From Rhodanobacter sp. 7MK24 (GTDB taxonomy: Bacteria > Pseudomonadota > Gammaproteobacteria > Xanthomonadales > Rhodanobacteraceae), in contig NZ_JACYXL010000001.1 in the NCBI RefSeq assembly GCF_014842995.1, positions 683,183 through 747,182 of the forward strand: DNA of 64,000 bases, in the 5' to 3' direction. A program made the translations under genes and the position numbers. This document shows, one piece after another, positions 59,798 to 64,000 of the stretch (the first letter of the stretch is position 1; each line of letters opens with the position of its first letter). The notes beneath the pieces were generated by a model. It was not told the DNA's origin, made no database searches, and worked only from the letters and a program-made list of their open reading frames with translations.

Positions 59798-61204
59798 ATG
59801 ACACGCGCCTATCGCATTGTCCGTTTTCCGCGCGCCGCGACGCTGGCGGCGTTGCTGTCGGCCTGTCTGCTGCTCCAGGGCTGCGTCGTCGGCACGCGAC
59901 CCTCGACGCAAAAATGGGTCGCCAGTTGGGGCCAGGCGATGACCTCGCAATACGTGCACGCCGTCGGCAACGACGGCAAGCTGGTGATGGATGCCTATGG
60001 GCAACCGCTCGAGCGCGTGCCCACGGTCGATCACCTGACCCTGCGCCAGAGCGTGAATCTCAGCGCCGGCGGCGAGCGCGTGCGCATCCGCCTGTCGAAC
60101 TACTACGGCCGCGAGCCGCTCACCGTGAGCGCTGCGCACATCGCGCTCGGTGCCGGCCATGCCGGCGACCTGTCGGCGATCGATCCCGGCAGCGACCGGC
60201 CTTTGAGCTTCGACGGCGGCAACACGTCGATCACCATCGCGCCTGGCAGTGAAGCGGTCAGCGATCCGGTCGAGCTGCGCGTGCCGCCGCTGTCGAACGT
60301 GGTCGTCAGCCTGTACTTCGACGGCCCGGCGCAACTGGCCGATTTCCACCCGCTGGAACGGGCGCACACCACGTACGCGGTGGATGGCGATGCCATGCAA
60401 CGGGCATCGCTGGCGCAACTGCCGCCCGGGAAGGCATTGCCGACCACGCGGGACGATCACATCTACCTGCTGTCCGGCGTCGAGGTCGAGGCGCAGGCCG
60501 GCACCCGCGGCATCGTCGCGTTCGGCGACTCGATCACCGACGGCTACCTCGCCCGCGCGCCCACCGCATCCTGGCCGGCAGTGCTGGCCCGCGTCGCGCA
60601 GCGCAACGGCGACGCGGCGGCGGTGGTGAATGCCGGCATCAGCGCCGACGAACTCACCGTCGACCAGATCGGCGCGCCCGACGCCGGCACCTCCGGCCTG
60701 AAGCGCTTCCTGCGCGACGTAGTCGACCGCCCCGGCGTCACCGATGTGGTCGTGCTGTTCGGCGCCAACGACATCAATCGCGGCATCGATGCCGCCGGTT
60801 ATCCCGACGGCGCGACCACCGGCGATCTCGTCGCGTCCATGCGCATGCTGGCCGACGTGGCGCACCAGCACCATCTGCGCATCTATGCCGGCACGGTCAC
60901 GCCGTTCGCGGGATTCCCGGGCTGGTACACCCCGCGGCGGGAGGCCGTCTGGCTGCAGTTCAACCAGTGGATACGCAGCTCGGCGACCTTCGACGGCGTG
61001 GTCGATTTTGCCGATGCCGTGGCGGGTACCTATGTGCCGCCGCCGTTGGTCGCGAAGCAATCGCCGTTGCCGGTCGGCATGGCGGCTGTCTGCGCGGGTG
61101 ACGCGGGCCTGCATCCGAACGATCGCGGCTACGCCGTGATGGGCACGCTGGCCTACGACGTGCTGTTCCACGCGGAGTTGCAGCCGCCCCAGGGTTGTCA
61201 TTGA
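59798..61204 (+). CDS. SGNH/GDSL hydrolase, lipoprotein
   Basis: A 468-residue lipoprotein esterase-like enzyme. The lipobox LLQGC (Cys about residue 28) anchors it. The C-terminal SGNH domain contains block I GIVAFGDSITDGYLARAPTA (Ser), block III VVLFGANDINRGIDA, and the terminal Asp-x-x-His in GDAGLHPNDRGYAVMG; the N-terminal 180 residues are a carbohydrate-esterase-like beta domain. These enzymes deacylate sugars or lipids; substrate unknown. GGGGAGG lies 6 bases before ATG 59798, which decides the start over an out-of-frame ATG at 59794. Confidence 0.88.
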   Translation: MTRAYRIVRFPRAATLAALLSACLLLQGCVVGTRPSTQKWVASWGQAMTSQYVHAVGNDGKLVMDAYGQPLERVPTVDHLTLRQSVNLSAGGERVRIRLSNYYGREPLTVSAAHIALGAGHAGDLSAIDPGSDRPLSFDGGNTSITIAPGSEAVSDPVELRVPPLSNVVVSLYFDGPAQLADFHPLERAHTTYAVDGDAMQRASLAQLPPGKALPTTRDDHIYLLSGVEVEAQAGTRGIVAFGDSITDGYLARAPTASWPAVLARVAQRNGDAAAVVNAGISADELTVDQIGAPDAGTSGLKRFLRDVVDRPGVTDVVVLFGANDINRGIDAAGYPDGATTGDLVASMRMLADVAHQHHLRIYAGTVTPFAGFPGWYTPRREAVWLQFNQWIRSSATFDGVVDFADAVAGTYVPPPLVAKQSPLPVGMAAVCAGDAGLHPNDRGYAVMGTLAYDVLFHAELQPPQGCH

Positions 61205-61428
61205 GGTTCCGCTGCTTCCAGCTTCCGGCTTTGGTTTCCGCATCGCGTGGACGAGCCGTACCGCCGGCATCGTGCCATACGCGTTTGGCGAGCTGACCCC
61301 TCACCGCCAGGGGGCAGGTCGGCGCCGCAGCTGCGCGCGTTCGAACGGGCCAACGGGGACATATTCGGCCGAAAGAGGCTTGTCAGTCATAATGGCGGGT
61401 TATTTCCCATTGACGAGCTTTCCCGCGC

Positions 61429-62286
61429 ATGAAAACCCCTGCTGGCCTGCAGGCGCTGATAGACGATGGCGTGATCGACGAAGTTCTGCGTCCGCTGAAA
61501 AGCGGCAAGGAGGCGTCGGTCTACGTGGTGCGTTCGGGCAACGAGGTGCGTTGCGCCAAGGTCTACAAGGACATGGCCCAGCGCAGCTTCCAGCAGCGCG
61601 TGCAGTACCAGGAGGGCCGCAAGGTGAGCGGCAGCCGCCAGGCGCGCGCGATGGGCAAGGCCAGCAAGTACGGGCGCAAGGAAGCCGAGGCCGCCTGGAA
61701 AAGCGCTGAAGTAGACGCGCTGTATCAACTGGCGCGCGCGGGCGTGCGGGTGCCGCAGCCATATGGCTATTTCGGCGGCGTGCTGGTGATGGAGCTGGTC
61801 ACCGATGCCGACGGTTGCTCGGCGCCGCGATTGGGCGAAGTGGAGCTGTCGGCGCAGACGGCACGCGACTATCACCGCTTTCTGATCCGCCAGATCGCAC
61901 GCATGTTGTGCGAGGGACTGATCCACGGCGACCTGTCCGAATACAACGTGCTCGTGGCGGCCGATGGCCCGGTCATCATCGACCTGCCGCAGGTAGTCAG
62001 CGCCGCCGGCAACAATGCCGCGCGCACCATGCTGCGGCGGGACGTGGGCAACATCACGATCAGCCTGTCGCGCTTTGCGCCGGAGCTGCTCGATACCCAC
62101 TACGCCGAGGAAATGTGGGCACTGTTCGCGCAGGGCGAACTGCGACCGGACAGCGAGCTGACCGGCCACTTCATCTTCGACGAGGGCGCGGTGGACATCG
62201 ACAGCGTGATGCAATCGATCATCGATGCGCGCGAGGAAGCGGTCATCCGGCAGCAGGGTCGCGAGGCGGCGCAGGCCGAGGATTGA
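61429..62286 (+). CDS. RIO-family serine/threonine kinase-like protein
   Basis: A 285-residue RIO1-like protein kinase. Kinase motifs: ATP-binding KSGKEASVYVVRSGNEVRC, catalytic Lys in CAKVYKDMAQRS, catalytic loop GLIHGDLSEYNVLVAADGPV (HGDLSEYN), and metal-binding DLPQVVSAAGN. RIO proteins in bacteria are poorly characterised (archaeal/eukaryotic ones act in ribosome maturation). The gene stands alone, 224 bases after the SGNH gene; no obvious promoter was singled out. Size and motifs agree with PA4780-type bacterial RIO kinases. Confidence 0.88.
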   Translation: MKTPAGLQALIDDGVIDEVLRPLKSGKEASVYVVRSGNEVRCAKVYKDMAQRSFQQRVQYQEGRKVSGSRQARAMGKASKYGRKEAEAAWKSAEVDALYQLARAGVRVPQPYGYFGGVLVMELVTDADGCSAPRLGEVELSAQTARDYHRFLIRQIARMLCEGLIHGDLSEYNVLVAADGPVIIDLPQVVSAAGNNAARTMLRRDVGNITISLSRFAPELLDTHYAEEMWALFAQGELRPDSELTGHFIFDEGAVDIDSVMQSIIDAREEAVIRQQGREAAQAED

Positions 62287-62456
62287 TCCGGCGCTGGCGG
62301 ACACGCCGGGTAGACCACGCAGGGGCGCAACCGTCGCTACGGGGTGCAGGTCTTGCGCAATGGCGTTTCCCTAGGCAGGTCGACAAAGCGCCGCGCGCAG
62401 CCTTGCCTGCCGCGTCGCGGCGCTTGCGACGACGACCATTTCCGGATGGCGAGGAT

Positions 62457-62999
62457 CTACTCGCGACGCCTCGCGATCATGCTCGCCAGCACCCCGTCGC
62501 GCCGGATCAGCCCGTGGTACAGCGCCGCCGCCATATGCGCGAGGAAGGTGAGGAACAGCAGCATCGCCAGCCAGCTGTGCAGATGGCGCAGGACGGCGAA
62601 GGCGATCGGGCCTGCAGGGAAGATCGCCGGCAGGCGCAGCGAGTCGCTGAGCATCACCGGATAGCCGCCGGCCGAGAGCATCGCCCAGCCCACCAGCGGC
62701 ATCGCGATCATCAGCGCGTAGAGCAGCCAGTGCGAGGCGTGCGCGGCCAGCTTCTGCAGCATGGGGAGATCCGCCGGCAGCGGTGGTGGCGGATAGCGCA
62801 GGCGCACGGCGAGGCGCACCACCGCCAGCACCAGGATCGCGATGCCCAGCGGCTTGTGGATGCGTAGCAGCCACGCGTGGCGTTCGGACACCGAGGCCAC
62901 CATGCCGACGCCGATGAACAGCATCGCCAGGATCATCGCCGCCATCAGCCAATGCAGCACGCGGGCGGGCAGGGCAAACAGTCCGGTCGTGTTCTTCAT
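62457..62999 (-). CDS. Cytochrome b561 (CybB-type)
   Basis: A 180-residue membrane cytochrome with four helices. Heme-ligating His are visible in ARVLHWLMAAMIL (TM1), LLRIHKPLGIAIL (TM2), and VLRHLHSWLAMLLFLTFLAH (TM4); such proteins pass electrons between quinol and periplasmic or superoxide partners. ATG 62999 overlaps the end of the catalase-like gene by four bases. This pairing of a periplasmic catalase-like peroxidase and b561 recurs in many proteobacteria. Confidence 0.9.
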   Translation of the reverse strand: MKNTTGLFALPARVLHWLMAAMILAMLFIGVGMVASVSERHAWLLRIHKPLGIAILVLAVVRLAVRLRYPPPPLPADLPMLQKLAAHASHWLLYALMIAMPLVGWAMLSAGGYPVMLSDSLRLPAIFPAGPIAFAVLRHLHSWLAMLLFLTFLAHMAAALYHGLIRRDGVLASMIARRRE

Positions 63000-64000
63000 G
63001 GCCGGGCCTCCGGCTGTGCTTTCGCAGGCAGAGCTGCGGTGCCCGGCAGATGCGCCTCCTCACTGGTGCGGCGCAGGTAGGAATCGGCATAGGCGGCCGA
63101 GCGCGCGGGCAGCAGCGGATCGTCGGACGGCTGGATGCCGCTCGGCAGCACGGTCGGGTCGTAGTTGATGTCGCGGCAGGGGCCGCTGTCCTGCGCCTGC
63201 TCGCTTTCGACCACCAGCGTGCCGGCGTCAACGGTCTGGCGATCCGCCGGCCATGCCTTGGTCGCGTCGTCGGTGGGATCGCCCGGGTTGGCCAGCGTCA
63301 CCTCCAGCTTCCAGCGCAGCGGGCCATGGGAAAGACGCTGGCGCAGATCGGCAGCCAGGTAATCGGCATCGGCCGCCGGTGCGGCACTATCGTCATCCGC
63401 GGACTGCGGCACCATGCGCCAGCGCACCGCGTGGCGCAGACCATCCGATCCCGTGAACACGAAGGCATCGAGGCTCCAGTAGCTCTCGGTGGCGAAGCTC
63501 GCCGAGGGCTTTGCGGTCTTCGCCCAGGCACGGAAGGCTGCCGTTTCAGGGTGCGCGGCGAAGAACGTCGCCACTTTCTTCGGATCGGGCTTGCCGGTGG
63601 CCGGGTCGGGCTGCTGCGCCTGCAACTGCGCGTAGAACGCCTGCGGCGTCGCCACCGGGAATACCGGCATGCTGTTCATGCCCGTGCGCCATTGCTGCCC
63701 GTTTGCCTGGGTGAAGCGCAGCGCCATGCTGCGGATCGGCACGCTGTTGTCCGGCGCATACGGATTGCTGCCCGGGATCGCGAAGCGGCCCACCACCGGC
63801 GTGCGTTGCCCCGACGCGAACACCTGTGCCATCGAATACGGCGCGGCCTGGCCGCTGCTCTGGAAATAGCCGGCGACGCACACGCCCTTGGCGTGGTTGC
63901 GCCGGTAGCCGGGATGCACGCCGGCGTTGGCCTCGAACTGGTCGACAAGGCGCTTCGGCGTGAGCCGCTGCGGCGCGAGCCAACCGCCGACGTAGCCGAA
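62996..64000 (-). CDS. Catalase-family peroxidase (SrpA-type, partial at window end)
   Basis: The C-terminal 334 residues of a heme catalase-related peroxidase; the N-terminus lies beyond base 64000 (frame is open to the edge: FGYVGGWLAPQRLTPKRLVD). HPGYRRNHAKGVCVAGYFQS contains the distal catalytic His of catalases (RxxHAKG); GMNSMPVFPVATPQAFYAQL and SYWSLDAFVFTGSDGLRHAV are typical of this shorter catalase-related family. A sure proximal heme Tyr cannot be pointed out by eye. It ends within b561, so both are co-translated, suggesting that b561 supplies electrons for a periplasmic peroxidase. A signal peptide cannot be judged. Confidence 0.87.
   Translation of the reverse strand, partial: FGYVGGWLAPQRLTPKRLVDQFEANAGVHPGYRRNHAKGVCVAGYFQSSGQAAPYSMAQVFASGQRTPVVGRFAIPGSNPYAPDNSVPIRSMALRFTQANGQQWRTGMNSMPVFPVATPQAFYAQLQAQQPDPATGKPDPKKVATFFAAHPETAAFRAWAKTAKPSASFATESYWSLDAFVFTGSDGLRHAVRWRMVPQSADDDSAAPAADADYLAADLRQRLSHGPLRWKLEVTLANPGDPTDDATKAWPADRQTVDAGTLVVESEQAQDSGPCRDINYDPTVLPSGIQPSDDPLLPARSAAYADSYLRRTSEEAHLPGTAALPAKAQPEARP

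Noticed and set aside
1-64000. CRISPR arrays, tRNA/rRNA genes, transposases, prophage genes and the T4SS apparatus
   Set aside because: Looked for and not seen; no regular spacer repeats, no RNA-gene signatures, no virB/virD4 or integrase frames.

Overview
The window is GC-rich, densely coded chromosomal DNA of a gammaproteobacterium, most likely Lysobacterales (Xanthomonadales), family Rhodanobacteraceae (Dyella/Rhodanobacter/Luteibacter-like). This is inferred from gene content and order: a kynurenine 3-monooxygenase beside ccmA, an emrCAB-type efflux operon, comEC-exbBD-msbA-lpxK in a row, Xanthomonadales-type T4SS effectors, and dispersed intergenic palindromes. No rRNA, tRNA, CRISPR array, intact transposase or prophage was seen.

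Layout. 1-5 kb (minus): cytochrome c maturation (ccmB partial, ccmA, split by a dispersed repeat), DUF3293 gene, kmo, phaB and phaR. 5-10 kb (minus): MarR regulator, outer-membrane channel, EmrA and EmrB in one efflux operon, with a palindromic operator upstream; then TatD. 11-13 kb: two glycine-zipper lipoproteins and a SleB-like hydrolase. 13-19 kb: YgfZ, then a succinate dehydrogenase region (DUF1674/SDHAF4-like factor, sdhC, sdhD, sdhA, an unrecognised exported protein, sdhB, terminator, sdhE, ygfX-like). 19-21 kb: lolC and lolD.

21-25 kb is the accessory island and the most exciting part. Two minus-strand effector/immunity pairs each consist of a signal-peptide-bearing putative immunity gene followed by a peptidoglycan-hydrolase effector. 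The effectors carry different catalytic heads (glucosaminidase; lysozyme/transglycosylase) on an almost identical tail made of a peptidoglycan-binding domain and an XVIPCD-type T4SS secretion signal. A 108-bp remnant of the lolD 3' end lies between the pairs, so the second copy arose by a duplication that carried the end of lolD with it. The secretion machine itself is not in the window.

25-32 kb: comEC, exbB, exbD, msbA and lpxK (DNA uptake and lipid A export/synthesis). 31-37 kb: histidine degradation genes hutI and hutG flanking a ClC transporter and a GNAT-nitrilase fusion, then a tiny lipoprotein. 37-45 kb: LysR regulator divergent from an aldo/keto reductase and an alpha/beta hydrolase; a Spy/CpxP-like protein divergent from cpxRA with a perfect CpxR box between; a membrane-anchored hydrolase and a DMT transporter. 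45-54 kb: a porin, a large exported glycoside-hydrolase-like protein, a PD40 propeller, an MFS transporter and a nucleotide-pyrophosphatase-like lipoprotein. 54-64 kb: a Gln-rich exported protein, a TetR/Lnt-like pair under a 33-bp palindrome, Ada/AlkA-type and Ogt DNA alkylation repair, an SGNH hydrolase, a RIO kinase, and a cytochrome b561/catalase-like pair (catalase cut by the window end).

Several dispersed repeat families occupy the gaps: a ~250-bp structured element at 302-560 and 40457-40700 whose stem shows paired substitutions, a double-palindrome element at 4315-4441 and 12190-12249, CCCTCTCCCC-type REPs, and 26-bp CGTCATTCCGGC-type inverted repeats. Percent identities, GC values and domain scores could not be computed here; positions of domains are counted by eye.
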